A stretch of 64,000 nucleotides of DNA from CAIQQQ01 sp040399685 (GTDB lineage Bacteria; Pseudomonadota; Alphaproteobacteria; Acetobacterales; Acetobacteraceae). The stretch spans positions 1 to 64,000 of the forward strand of contig JBBART010000027.1 of NCBI GenBank assembly GCA_040399685.1. The letters run 5' to 3'. Positions within the stretch are counted from its first letter, which is position 1. Every line of letters starts with the position of its first letter. Below, piece after piece: positions 8,256 to 17,285 of the stretch. Below the pieces are notes generated by a model, which saw only the letters and a list, made by a program, of their open reading frames with translations, made no database searches and was not told the DNA's origin. Both the position numbers and the translations under genes were made by a program.

Positions 8256-10333
8256 AATGGCATCGCGGACACATGGCCCTGGACGGCCGCGACCGGCAGG
8301 ACAATCTCAAAGACGGCGCCATCGTTCTCGTTGCGCACGTTCAGCTTGCCCCCCATATCCGTGACCGACGCCATGCTGATCGACAATCCCAGGCCGGTGC
8401 CTTTTCCAATCGTCTTGGTGGAAAAGAACGGATCGAAGATCCGCTTTATCAAAGGCTCTGCAATTCCCCCGGCGTGGTCGGCAATGCACACGCGCAGCAT
8501 GCCAGGGACGGGGCGGGCCGAAATATGGATCAATCGCACCGGCTGCTCTGGTTTTTCCGCATAGGCATCGCACGCGTTGACGATGATGTTCACCAACACC
8601 TGCTCCAACGCCAGGCTGGCGCCGCTGATGAGGGGCAGGCCCTGCGGCACATCGATTTCCAGTTCGATGCCGGCGCTTTCCAGGCGCAGTTCCACCACCA
8701 ACAGCACTTCATGCAGCACAAGGGCGATATCCAGCGCCTCGGCGGCCTCATTGTTATTGCGTGCGAAGGCGCGGATATGGTCGATCACGGCACTGATCCG
8801 ATGCGCCTGCTCACCGATGCGGTTGAACTTCTCCATCGCCGCCTGAACCATCGGGGTTGCGCGCGACAGCGCCCGCTTGCCGTTTTCGGCAGCCATGGAG
8901 ATGGCCGCCAAAGGCTGACTGACTTCGTGCGCGATGCCGCTGGCAACCTCGCCCAGCACCTCCAACCGCTCCAGCAATGCCAGCCGCTCCTGCACCCCCC
9001 GCATTTCCGTCACGTCAGTGATGCAGATCACCACATGCGCGCTGTCATCGGTAAAGCGCTCCAGAAGGCTGGCGGTGGACCGCGCCGTGCGCCACGTGCC
9101 ATCGCCGTGCTGGAAGCGATATTCCAACGTCGCGTGGCCGACAGAAATGGCCAGAACAAGGTTGTCTCTCAAGCGCTCCTCATCGCCCGGCGCCATGAAC
9201 GGTGTCAGGCTGCCGACACGGATCAGTTCTTCCCAGTCCCGCCCCATCACCGCAGCGGCGCTGCGGCTGATGAACTCCCGCCTGAAACGACCGTCCGGCC
9301 ATACGTGGTTGATGCCGATGATCGCCGGCACATGCGCCAGCACGCGGTCCAGTTCGGCATGCTTGAAATTGCTGTCACGCCAGGCAAGCAAAGCAAGGCC
9401 GCCGCCAAGGGCGAGCAGCGCGAAGACAATGACGCGAATGACGAATTGCCATTCCAGCGGCCGCGACGCCAGCAGTTCCGCCTGGTCGGCCCGAATTCCA
9501 ACCACCACGCGCCAGTCGCGCCACCCGCCATCCAGACTTCGGATCGCAAGCATCGTCGCCTGTCCGTCGGCATCCAGGCGCCGGCCGAACGTCACGTCGC
9601 CTTCGCGCCGCACGAACGACCACGGCTCCATCTTCTGCCCGACATAGATTTTCGCATCACTCGATCGGCCGACGATGTGCATCGCGCCATCGGTGACGAC
9701 GGCAAACGCACCCGCGGGCATATTCTGCGCGCCCAAAAATTCCGACATCGCTGCCGGATCCACGGCAACACTGACCGAATACCGCGCCACGCCATCCTGA
9801 AAGGCGGGAACGGAGATAATAAACAGCGGGGCCTCGATGATGGTGCCGTTGAACACGTTGCTGATCGTCGGCTCCAGATCGCGCAGGGGCGAGGCGCTGA
9901 CGTCCAAAGTCTGCGACGGCTGCTGCGGCATCGCCTCGCGGCGCCTCGTATTGACAATCTGCGGCCGGCCTGGCCCGGTCGAGGAAATCGACACCGCCCC
10001 GCCGAGCGACTGCCCAAGCTCCCAGGCGCGCACGTAAAGGGCTCCGGGCATTCCACCCGCCTGAAGCTCTGAAGAATGCGCCAGCGCATTGGCCGCGGCG
10101 ACATAGGTGTCGAACCGGGTGTCGAGGGCCAGCGCCGTTGTGCGCGTCAATTCCACCAGCCTGGCATCGAACGCTGTCTTGGAATCAAGATGGGCCTGCC
10201 AGGCCGCCAACAGGCCCAGCAAAAGTGCGAGCGGCAGACCGAGCAGCACGAACGCATTCAGCGATCGCCTGGCCCTGAGTGTGGCAGAGGAGGATAAAAG
10301 CAGATTTAGATGGCGGGACAATCGAAGTTTCAT
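8252..10333 (-). CDS. Membrane sensor histidine kinase (Cache-PAS-HisKA-HATPase)
   Basis: Predicted sensor kinase of 693 aa. TM1 is at about 26-46, a periplasmic Cache-like domain spans about 50-290, and TM2 is at about 297-317. A PAS domain covers about 325-445. The HisKA H-box is AHEVSQPLAA (His469, Glu470), and the ATPase boxes NACDAY, DHAGGIA, FDPFFST and GTGLGLS are present, so it should be active. The ATG at 10333 is preceded by a strong Shine-Dalgarno AAGGAGG, which decides the start against the longer frame. A 150-base gap separates it from the receiver protein upstream. Its stop overlaps the next kinase (ATGA), suggesting one transcript through the array. Confidence 0.9.
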   Translation of the reverse strand: MKLRLSRHLNLLLSSSATLRARRSLNAFVLLGLPLALLLGLLAAWQAHLDSKTAFDARLVELTRTTALALDTRFDTYVAAANALAHSSELQAGGMPGALYVRAWELGQSLGGAVSISSTGPGRPQIVNTRRREAMPQQPSQTLDVSASPLRDLEPTISNVFNGTIIEAPLFIISVPAFQDGVARYSVSVAVDPAAMSEFLGAQNMPAGAFAVVTDGAMHIVGRSSDAKIYVGQKMEPWSFVRREGDVTFGRRLDADGQATMLAIRSLDGGWRDWRVVVGIRADQAELLASRPLEWQFVIRVIVFALLALGGGLALLAWRDSNFKHAELDRVLAHVPAIIGINHVWPDGRFRREFISRSAAAVMGRDWEELIRVGSLTPFMAPGDEERLRDNLVLAISVGHATLEYRFQHGDGTWRTARSTASLLERFTDDSAHVVICITDVTEMRGVQERLALLERLEVLGEVASGIAHEVSQPLAAISMAAENGKRALSRATPMVQAAMEKFNRIGEQAHRISAVIDHIRAFARNNNEAAEALDIALVLHEVLLVVELRLESAGIELEIDVPQGLPLISGASLALEQVLVNIIVNACDAYAEKPEQPVRLIHISARPVPGMLRVCIADHAGGIAEPLIKRIFDPFFSTKTIGKGTGLGLSISMASVTDMGGKLNVRNENDGAVFEIVLPVAAVQGHVSAMPL

Positions 10334-10483
10334 GCCGCCTCCTTCATCGCGGCGCGTCCACATTCGCTGCTGCCATCACACAAGCACCACACCGCGCGCC
10401 CGGCAACCACGTCGCGAGCACGGCACCGGCGTGGTTGACCGATGCCACGTGCAACACCGGGCACCACGCTCCAGCCCAGCCGG

Positions 10484-11707
10484 TCACCGAACGGCGATCA
10501 CCGGCCCCATCGGCAGGATGACAGACGCGGCAAACTCACGCGTGGCATGGCCGCGTGTCTCAAGCCGCCCCCCAAGAACCATCGCCAGGCGGTCAGCCAG
10601 CTTGAGACCCAGTTCGCTTCCGGTCATGCCAGCGCCCAGCGTGTTGTCAGACAGCGCCGATGCCGTGGATGGCTGCTCCTCAGGGGACGCGGCGGCATGA
10701 CTGATCACATCGAACCTGATCTCGTCGCCCACAGCCTGCGCGCCGATGCGCACCACCTGCCCCACCTTGCCAAGCCGCACGGCGTTGCCGACCAACTGGT
10801 CCAACGCCAGCATGAGACAGCCGCGATCGGCCATCACGGTGACATTGGGCTGCGACGAGGACTCCAGCGACAAGCCCCGCCTGCGGGCATCGGCGCCGTG
10901 CCCCATCACCAGGGCGGCCACAATGTCGCTGGCGCGCTCAGACGGCTTCGCCGTTGCCGTCTCACCGCTGGCATATGCCGAGGCAATCACCAGCGCATCG
11001 ACCAGATTGCTCAATTGCCAGCCGGCCTGCCTGATCATGCCGGCATATTCGACCAGCTGGGCCGTCGACAGAGACGCAGCGTTCTCCTCGATCAGTTCCG
11101 ACAGACCCGCCACCGGTACAAGCGGATTGCGAAGCTCATCGCTGATCACGCGCAGCACGTCAGAATCCTTGAAATCAACAGCGCCTTTGACATGCGCGGT
11201 CAGTTGCTCGGCGCGATCAGACAGCGCCAGCGTCATTTCCCGCAGTCGCGCCATTCTCTCACCCTCAGCGCGCACATGAGCACGCCGCCGCACGGCAGAG
11301 GCATGCGCCCGGCCAACGGATTGAGAGAGTTCGGTCAGCTTGACCGGCTTGCGGAGGAAGTCGAACACCCGACTCCGCAGGGCATCTACCGCCATGCCAA
11401 AGCTGCCATGCCCGGTCATCACAATGATCTCGACGGCCTGTGCCTCCGGGACGATCGCCAGCATATTCTGGGCAAATGACAGCCCGTCCTGCCCCGGCAT
11501 CTTGACGTCGGTCAGAATGACGGTGATGGCGCCAACCGGCGATTCCGTGAAAATCCGCATCGCGGAAGCCGCATCCCCGGCCGATATTGCCGAAATATTT
11601 TCGTCAGCGAAAAATTCCAGCAATTCGTCCACAATGACAGACTCGTCGTCGACGATCATGATCTGAATTGGAACATGGCCAGATTCGACAAGTTTCTGGA
11701 TGTTCAT
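10484..11707 (-). CDS. Receiver protein fused to a degenerate histidine-kinase module (His replaced by Asp)
   Basis: Protein of 407 aa. The N-terminal receiver is canonical: acidic pair Asp20-Asp21, phospho-acceptor Asp67 in LTDVKMPGQDG, Thr98 and Lys120. A helical linker (about 133-175) leads to a HisKA-like helix reading ISDELRNPLVP, where the normal ISHELRNPL histidine is Asp190. The ATPase-like half keeps an N-box-like Asn308 (QLVGNAV) and a G2-like SELGLKLAD, but has no recognisable DxGxG box. It therefore probably cannot autophosphorylate. I infer a phosphate-accepting scaffold or pseudokinase read by the kinases downstream. It is the first gene of the minus-strand array and is divergent from the OmpR-type regulator at 11868. 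Confidence 0.85.
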   Translation of the reverse strand: MNIQKLVESGHVPIQIMIVDDESVIVDELLEFFADENISAISAGDAASAMRIFTESPVGAITVILTDVKMPGQDGLSFAQNMLAIVPEAQAVEIIVMTGHGSFGMAVDALRSRVFDFLRKPVKLTELSQSVGRAHASAVRRRAHVRAEGERMARLREMTLALSDRAEQLTAHVKGAVDFKDSDVLRVISDELRNPLVPVAGLSELIEENAASLSTAQLVEYAGMIRQAGWQLSNLVDALVIASAYASGETATAKPSERASDIVAALVMGHGADARRRGLSLESSSQPNVTVMADRGCLMLALDQLVGNAVRLGKVGQVVRIGAQAVGDEIRFDVISHAAASPEEQPSTASALSDNTLGAGMTGSELGLKLADRLAMVLGGRLETRGHATREFAASVILPMGPVIAVR

Positions 11708-11867
11708 TTTATGCGCCGTTAATTTGATGAGCTGGATTTATCACGCGCCCGCGACAATACGCGAGCATAATTCTGCAAATTTTTGTTTTCAAAATCATTG
11801 ACTTTCCTACCGCAGCATTGCCCATAACACAACTCATAAGTGGAACTCGAACCCGCATGTCTGGCAA
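11708..11867. promoter_or_regulatory. Divergent promoter region of the signalling block
   Basis: This 160-base intergenic region separates the receiver-pseudokinase (minus) from the OmpR-type regulator (plus), so promoters for both must lie here or nearby. For the plus strand, TTGACT at 11798-11803 is a plausible -35 element. The best -10 match, CATAAC at 11823-11828, has a long 19-base spacer, so this assignment is weak. The middle of the region is AT-rich. Confidence 0.4.
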
Positions 11868-12629
11868 ATGTCGATAATCGTTCTCGTTGAAGATGACCAA
11901 GGTTTTGCCGAAGAACTGATCGAGTTCCTGGCGGCGCATGGTTTGAAGACCACCTGGATCAGGGGGCTGGGCGGCCTGATCGCTGAAATCGGGCGCATAC
12001 AGCCCGCGCTGGTTCTGCTTGACCAATTCGTCGGCGACCAAGACTCGCTGACGCTGCTGGGCGAGTTGCGCAAAACCTACAAGGGTGGCGTCGTCGTGCT
12101 GACCGGCAACAAAGACACGGTCGACCGGATTGTGGCGCTCGAAACAGGAGCCGACGACTTCGTCGCCAAATCTCTCGGGCCGCGCGAACTTCTCGCACGC
12201 CTGCGCGCCGTTCTGCGACGCGTGCAGCCAGACCCGATGCCGCCACAACCAAAGCCGGCGGCCGCACCGTCAGCCGGGAAATGGGAAATCGACATGCGCC
12301 GGCAGCTGCTGGTGACACCGAACGGCACATCCCTGCGCCTGACAAGCACCGAGTTCGATGCCTTGGTGTTCCTGTCGCAGAATGCCGGCCGACTGATCAG
12401 CCGGGATGAACTGTCGACCAAGCTGCTCAATCGGACATTTACGCCGCTGGACCGCTCAGTGGACAACATGCTGTCGCGTATCCGAAAGGCGATCGAACCG
12501 CACATGTGCGGAGAACCTGCAATCCGCTCGGTTCGCGGGCGGGGCTACATGTTCATGGGCTTCGAGGACACCGCCAGGGTCGGCGCCGATTTCTCGGTCG
12601 CTGATGTTGCATCTACATCGTATGAATGA
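11868..12629 (+). CDS. OmpR/PhoB-family response regulator with atypical receiver loop
   Basis: Transcription factor of 253 aa with an N-terminal receiver and a C-terminal winged-helix DNA-binding domain (about 140-232, ending in SVRGRGYMF as in OmpR/PhoB proteins). The receiver keeps its acidic residues (VEDD, 7-10), phospho-acceptor Asp52, Thr79 and Lys101. The loop after Asp52 reads DQFVGDQDS instead of the usual DxxMPxxDG, and the Lys-Pro pair is Lys-Ser. It may still be phosphorylated but could respond unusually. It is divergent from the receiver-pseudokinase and lies upstream of cyclic-di-GMP genes, so it is the likely DNA-binding output of the array. The partner kinase is not known. 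Confidence 0.9.
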   Translation: MSIIVLVEDDQGFAEELIEFLAAHGLKTTWIRGLGGLIAEIGRIQPALVLLDQFVGDQDSLTLLGELRKTYKGGVVVLTGNKDTVDRIVALETGADDFVAKSLGPRELLARLRAVLRRVQPDPMPPQPKPAAAPSAGKWEIDMRRQLLVTPNGTSLRLTSTEFDALVFLSQNAGRLISRDELSTKLLNRTFTPLDRSVDNMLSRIRKAIEPHMCGEPAIRSVRGRGYMFMGFEDTARVGADFSVADVASTSYE

Positions 12630-12674
12630 GGTTAATAAGGACGGCTGAAATCACACTTTTGTGAGCCGCGCTTG

Positions 12675-12686
12675 GCAAAACTTTGC
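12675..12686. promoter_or_regulatory. Short inverted repeat GCAAA-AC-TTTGC upstream of the EAL gene
   Basis: A perfect 5-base inverted repeat lies in the 232-base gap between the OmpR-type regulator and the EAL gene, about 175 bases before the EAL start. A related GCAAAAT...ATTTTGC repeat precedes the hybrid kinase at 17472. It could be an operator half-site pair. Short repeats of this size also arise by chance. Confidence 0.3.
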
Positions 12687-12861
12687 ACACACTACAATCG
12701 TGGCGTGTTTATTCACTCGCAATAGTCGCAACAATTCAGGCCAAGGTGGCGCTGAGATTGCGTTGCAGAGTGAGTCAAGGCCTGATGTCCAAGTTCGGAG
12801 ACCATCCCTTCTGCGCTGCTGACGCACTGCCTCACCTTCGCTGTGTCGGGGGAGCGCTCTG

Positions 12862-13722
12862 ATGAACGCGATCTCCTCCCCGTTTGATATCGAAGCTTTC
12901 AAATACGACCTGACCAGGGCAGTGCGCGAAAACCAGTTTGTTTTGAATTGGCAACGCATCGCCTCGGCAGAGGGTGGCATAACGCTGGGTTTTGAAGCCT
13001 TGCTGCGGTGGACCGATGTCAACCGCGGTGTTGTCTCGCCCGCCGAGTTCATCGCCTTTGCCGAAGATCATGGTCTGATCCAGGACATCGACGCCTGGGT
13101 GATGAACCAGGCCTGCATGGAAGCTGCAAGATGGCCGCAGCCGCTGCGCTTCAGTGTCAATGTCTGCGCGGAGACGTTCCTCCATCGGGACTTCCCGTCC
13201 AGTGTCAGCACCAAGCTGCGCCTGCACGGTGTGGACCCGAGGCGGTTGGAAATTGAAGTCACCGAGCGCGTCGCGGTTGCCGATGTGGCGTTGTTTACAG
13301 ACCATTTCCACAGGCTTGAAACACTTGGCGCGCGCATCGTGCTGGATGATTTCGGCACCGGCTATTCATCTCTTGGTCTGCTTGGCAGCTTCCCGCTCCA
13401 CAAGATCAAGCTGGATCGTTCATTCGTCCGCCGCCTGGGCGCCAACGAACGCGCCGATGCGGTTTTGCAGGCGGTGCTGAAGCTTGGCACGGCCCTGAAC
13501 CTGGTCACATGCGCCGAAGGGATCGAGCGCGACCTGCAACTGGCGCTGGTGCAACGGCACGGCTGCGACGAAGTTCAAGGCTATCTGATTGGCAGACCAG
13601 GCGTGCTCTGCGCGAGCGACTTCCCAGTGCCTGTTGGAAATACCTCAGACACCATGACAGACGAGGATTTATTTTCGAATTGTTGCAGTCGCAGCACAAC
13701 TTTCGCAGAAATCCAAAACTAA
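12862..13722 (+). CDS. Stand-alone EAL-domain cyclic-di-GMP phosphodiesterase
   Basis: Protein of 286 aa made almost entirely of one EAL domain, predicted to hydrolyse cyclic-di-GMP to pGpG in the cytoplasm. Conserved residues are visible: Glu45 in GFEALLRW, Asn100, Glu132/Glu135 in EIEVTER, the DDFGTGYSS loop with Asp162-Asp163, Lys183 in KIKLD, Glu219 in CAEGIE and Gln239 in QGYLIGRP. It should be active. No sensor or membrane segment is present; the last 35 or so residues are an unconserved tail. The ATG at 12862 follows a strong GGGGGAG ribosome-binding site. It lies 232 bases after the OmpR-type regulator and 142 bases before the endoglucanase, so it may be transcribed separately from both. 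Confidence 0.9.
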   Translation: MNAISSPFDIEAFKYDLTRAVRENQFVLNWQRIASAEGGITLGFEALLRWTDVNRGVVSPAEFIAFAEDHGLIQDIDAWVMNQACMEAARWPQPLRFSVNVCAETFLHRDFPSSVSTKLRLHGVDPRRLEIEVTERVAVADVALFTDHFHRLETLGARIVLDDFGTGYSSLGLLGSFPLHKIKLDRSFVRRLGANERADAVLQAVLKLGTALNLVTCAEGIERDLQLALVQRHGCDEVQGYLIGRPGVLCASDFPVPVGNTSDTMTDEDLFSNCCSRSTTFAEIQN

Positions 13723-13864
13723 ATTATAAATTGGATTTATTGTTATTGTGTTTTTCGCAGACGTGCAGACCTAACACGATAAGACAGACCAATATTGTTG
13801 TCTTAAAGACGCAAGAAACACCCGTTTTTGGCGACTGACCAAGCCATATCGGAGACCGCCCAAT

Positions 13865-14995
13865 ATGTTGACTTTGTCGAATGGATCGTTAGGGCGTCGT
13901 GCTATGTTGACCGGGACATTCGTGGCGGCTGCAGCATTGCGGTTGGCCACGGCCGGCGGAGCAACCAAGCAGACAACACCTTTGGAGATGTGGTCGCTCT
14001 TCAAGGCGCGCCTGGTCACCAACGACGGCCGAGTGATCGATACCGACAACTATTCGATTTCGCATTCCGAAGGCCAGGGCTACGGAATGATCTTTGCTGA
14101 ACACTTTAACGATCTTGCCACATTCGAGCGCATTTACACTTTCACCTCTGAGGCAATGCACCGCAGCGGTGATGCCTTGCACGCATGGCGGTATGTTCCC
14201 GATGCCGTGACCCCGGTATCGGACAAGAACAACGCCAGCGACGGCGACCTGCTGATTGGATATGCGCTGGCCCGTGCCGGCGCCCGCTGGAATCGACCGG
14301 ACTTCACAGCGCAGGCACGGGCCATCGGCCGTGATATCCTACGGCTTCTCGTCAAGCGGGCAGGCAGCCGCATCGTACTGCTGCCCGGTCAACGCGGCTT
14401 CGAGACCTCCACGACCGTGACGGTCAATCCTTCCTATTACGCCTTCTTCGCCTTTGCCGAACTGGACAAGGTGGCCCCATCGCCGATTTGGGATGAGTTG
14501 CGCCGCGATGGCATCAAGCTGTTGAACGATGGCCGATTCGGCCCCAACAAGCTGACCCCGGACTGGCTGACCGTCACCCGTGCCGACTCTGGCCTGGCCC
14601 CGGCGCAGGGCCATCCCGCCCGCTTTTCCTACGATGCCGTGCGGGTGCCGCTGTATTTGGCCTGGTCGCGGCTTTCGGACACCGAGGCTGCGCGCTCCAT
14701 CGCGAAATACTGGGCATCAACCCCGAAGTGGACGCCGGCATGGGTTGATATCTACACCAACGAAGTTGCCAACTATCCCGCAAGCCCGGGCGTACTGGCG
14801 GTGCGCGACCTCACGCTGGCAGCCTCTGGCGTCTCCTCGCCTGCCATCATGGCGGGCACAAACTTGCCGACCGGCTACTACCCGGCGTCCCTGATGCTGC
14901 TGTCAGAAGTGGCCCGCAGCTTCGCCTTCCCCGCGGCCACAGCCCCGCTGGCGGACGCGACACCCTCGGGAAATGCCAAGAGGACCCTGGCATGA
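13865..14995 (+). CDS. Glycoside hydrolase family 8 endoglucanase (BcsZ-like), exported
   Basis: Protein of 376 aa matching family 8 endo-beta-1,4-glucanases, which trim cellulose during synthesis. The N-terminus has a twin-arginine-like signal (GRRAML, then an Ala/Leu hydrophobic stretch to about residue 30), so export to the periplasm is expected. The catalytic acid is Glu69 in SHSEGQGYGM. The conserved acidic loop NNASDGDLLIGYAL (Asp126, Asp128) is also present, as is the C-terminal GYYPASLML. Its stop overlaps the start of the GGDEF-EAL gene (ATGA), so the two are translationally coupled. Unlike usual bcs operons, no bcsA or bcsB lies nearby. Confidence 0.88.
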   Translation: MLTLSNGSLGRRAMLTGTFVAAAALRLATAGGATKQTTPLEMWSLFKARLVTNDGRVIDTDNYSISHSEGQGYGMIFAEHFNDLATFERIYTFTSEAMHRSGDALHAWRYVPDAVTPVSDKNNASDGDLLIGYALARAGARWNRPDFTAQARAIGRDILRLLVKRAGSRIVLLPGQRGFETSTTVTVNPSYYAFFAFAELDKVAPSPIWDELRRDGIKLLNDGRFGPNKLTPDWLTVTRADSGLAPAQGHPARFSYDAVRVPLYLAWSRLSDTEAARSIAKYWASTPKWTPAWVDIYTNEVANYPASPGVLAVRDLTLAASGVSSPAIMAGTNLPTGYYPASLMLLSEVARSFAFPAATAPLADATPSGNAKRTLA

Positions 14996-17121
14996 AAATG
15001 GCCCCCACCATCAAACGGGAACAGCCGGATTCGCCAGCGCTGCGCCAACTGCTTGATATCATGTCCGCACAACGACAGAACACGTTGGACTCGCCGCAAC
15101 ATGCCCCCCCCGAGATCACACTCAGCGAAGCTGAGTTCAGCCCGGTAGCAGCATCGATCAAGCCAGCCCCCAAGGACACACAGCGCTGGTGGCGGTGGCA
15201 CGTGTTGGCGGAACTGGCGATGCCGGTTGTGGTCACGGCTGCGGTGTGGCTGGCCATCCAACAGATGGTGCAAAACCAAAATCCAGCCGCAGGCGCTGGT
15301 GATCCAGCCACGATCACGACGCTGATGGCCCAACTCACGCGCGCCGTCCATCAGCCCTACATCCTGGCTGGCGTGGCATTCAGCATCCTGGCAATCGGCT
15401 GTGCCTGCATACTGGCGCGCCAGAAGATTCGGCTGATGAACTCCCATGCAGTCTTGCTCATGGCGCTTGAAAATCTCGGCCAGGGCGTGATCATGGTCGA
15501 TGAGCAGCGGCGCGTGCCGGTGATCAACCGACGGGCGATCGAACTGCTTGGCTTGCCTGACGCGCTGATGCAAGAAGCCCCCGACTTCGACGACATTCGC
15601 GCCTGGCAGGAAAGCAGCGAAGAATTCGGCACAATCACCAACGATCTGGGCCAACTAATCGCAATCCCGCCGCCCAACGCCCTCAGCACGGCCACCGGCA
15701 CGCAGGAGCGCACGCGGCCAGACGGCACGGTGCTTGAAATACGCACCAACCCTCTCCGCAACGGCGCGATGGTGCGCACCTACACAGACATCACCACCCG
15801 ACGCCATGCCGAAGCGCGCATCACGCGCCTGGCGCATCATGACGCTCTGACCGGACTTGCCAACCGCACCCAGTTCAACACGAACCTGCTGCAAGCCATC
15901 GAGGCCGCCAAGCACGGGGGCCGGAAGTTCTCCGTGTTGTGCCTGGATCTGGACCGTTTCAAAATCGTCAACGATCAGTACGGCCACGCTGTGGGCGACC
16001 GATTGTTGCAGCAGGTGGCGGAACGTCTGCGCAGTGTTGTGCGTGAGAACGACCCGGTGGCGCGTTTCGGCGGCGATGAGTTTGCCATCCTGCAGGTGCC
16101 CGCCGAACAGCTGGCCTCTCCCAGCGCCTTGGCGACCCGTCTGGTGACGGCGCTGTCAATGCCATACGAGATCGACGGCAATCGCGCCGTGATCGAGGTC
16201 AGCATCGGCATTGCCGTCTATCCGACCAATGGCGACACGAGCGACGAATTGCTGACCAACGCCGATTCGGCGATGTATCTCGCCAAAAACAGCGGCCGCA
16301 ACACGTTTTGCTTTTTCGAGGAAGAGATGTCGCTCCTGCAACAGGAGCGTCGCAATCTTCAACTCGACCTCGGCAATGCCATCGCAAACAATGAGCTGGA
16401 AATGCACTACCAGCCGGTGATCGACGTGGAGAGCCATGAAATCGTGGGCTTCGAGGCGCTGATGCGCTGGACGCATCCACGCCGCGGCCTGCTGTCGACG
16501 GCCGACTTCCTCGATGTGGCGGAGGAGACGGGGTTGATCGTCCCGCTCGGCAGCTGGGCATTGGCGACCAGCTGCGCCGACGCTGCATCCTGGCCGAGCT
16601 CGGTTCCAGTCGCGGTCAATCTATCCGCATCCCAGCTTGGTGACCCAGAACTGACCTCGCTCATTGTCCGCAGCCTGGCAGACAGCGGGCTGCAGCCGGA
16701 GCGGCTTGAGCTTGAAGTGGCTGAGCGCGTGCTGGTGGAAGGTGGCGGCCGACTGCCAACGCTGATGAAAGCCATAAAGGCGCACGGCGTGAAGGTCACG
16801 CTGGACGATTTCGGTTCGGGCAATGCCGGGATGAGTCATCTGTGCGACCTGGCGTTCGACAAGGTGAAGATCGACAAGGCCTTGACGCAGAAGGCATGCC
16901 AGAACAGCGGGACCGGAGCGGTCATGAGCGCTTTGATCACTGTCGGCACCAAGCTGGGCCTGGATATGGTGGCCGAGGGCGTGGAGACCGAGGCGCAACT
17001 GGCCTGGCTGCATGCGGCGGGTTGCAAGCAGGCGCAGGGTTACCTGATCAGCCAGCCGGTCACGTCAGAGAAGATCCCAGCCCTCCTCGCCGGCGTCCGC
17101 CAGCACCACCGCAACGCCTGA
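14992..17121 (+). CDS. Membrane GGDEF-EAL cyclic-di-GMP enzyme with PAS domain
   Basis: Protein of 709 aa. A cytosolic N-terminus is followed by TM segments at about 72-92 and 122-142, a PAS-like domain (about 155-265, LGQGVIMVD), GGDEF (about 275-440) and EAL (about 455-700). The GGDEF active site RFGGDEF is intact, and an RxxD inhibitory site (REND) lies five residues before it, as in product-inhibited cyclases. EAL motifs GFEALMRW, VNLSAS, EVAERV, LDDFGSG, KVKIDK, VAEGVET and QGYLISQP are all present. It could both make and degrade cyclic-di-GMP, as in the Dgc/PdeA proteins of cellulose-making acetic acid bacteria. It is coupled to the endoglucanase and followed by a terminator at 17238. 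Confidence 0.92.
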   Translation: MKMAPTIKREQPDSPALRQLLDIMSAQRQNTLDSPQHAPPEITLSEAEFSPVAASIKPAPKDTQRWWRWHVLAELAMPVVVTAAVWLAIQQMVQNQNPAAGAGDPATITTLMAQLTRAVHQPYILAGVAFSILAIGCACILARQKIRLMNSHAVLLMALENLGQGVIMVDEQRRVPVINRRAIELLGLPDALMQEAPDFDDIRAWQESSEEFGTITNDLGQLIAIPPPNALSTATGTQERTRPDGTVLEIRTNPLRNGAMVRTYTDITTRRHAEARITRLAHHDALTGLANRTQFNTNLLQAIEAAKHGGRKFSVLCLDLDRFKIVNDQYGHAVGDRLLQQVAERLRSVVRENDPVARFGGDEFAILQVPAEQLASPSALATRLVTALSMPYEIDGNRAVIEVSIGIAVYPTNGDTSDELLTNADSAMYLAKNSGRNTFCFFEEEMSLLQQERRNLQLDLGNAIANNELEMHYQPVIDVESHEIVGFEALMRWTHPRRGLLSTADFLDVAEETGLIVPLGSWALATSCADAASWPSSVPVAVNLSASQLGDPELTSLIVRSLADSGLQPERLELEVAERVLVEGGGRLPTLMKAIKAHGVKVTLDDFGSGNAGMSHLCDLAFDKVKIDKALTQKACQNSGTGAVMSALITVGTKLGLDMVAEGVETEAQLAWLHAAGCKQAQGYLISQPVTSEKIPALLAGVRQHHRNA

Positions 17122-17237
17122 TCGACGCCCGAAAGCACGTCTGCACGGATAAGTTGATGTGATGACGTGTATCGCCAGGGCGGTGATTTCGCCTCAGCCT
17201 ATTTGATTTTGAACAATCGTTGTATTTCAGTGTGCTG

Positions 17238-17259
17238 CGGGCATTTTAGCCCGTTTTTT
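17238..17259 (+). terminator. Rho-independent terminator after the GGDEF-EAL gene
   Basis: CGGGC (17238-17242) and GCCCG (17249-17253) form a 5-bp GC stem with a 6-base ATTTTA loop, followed by six T residues. It lies 117 bases after the GGDEF-EAL stop codon, inside the 350-base gap 17122-17471, and probably ends the endoglucanase-GGDEF-EAL transcript. The rest of the gap contains the inverted repeat at 17286 and no gene. Confidence 0.7.
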
Positions 17260-17285
17260 CACCAGACACCCTGCGCAGCACCATT

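Noticed and set aside
12651..12664. TCACA-N4-TGTGA repeat after the OmpR-type regulator as a CRP-like site
   Set aside because: The arms are in the opposite order to the CRP site (TGTGA-N6-TCACA) and the spacer differs; it may be chance.
12673..12688. Sigma-54 promoter resembling TGGCA...TTGCA upstream of the EAL gene
   Set aside because: The spacing between GG and GC is one base too short for sigma-54, so it is not called.
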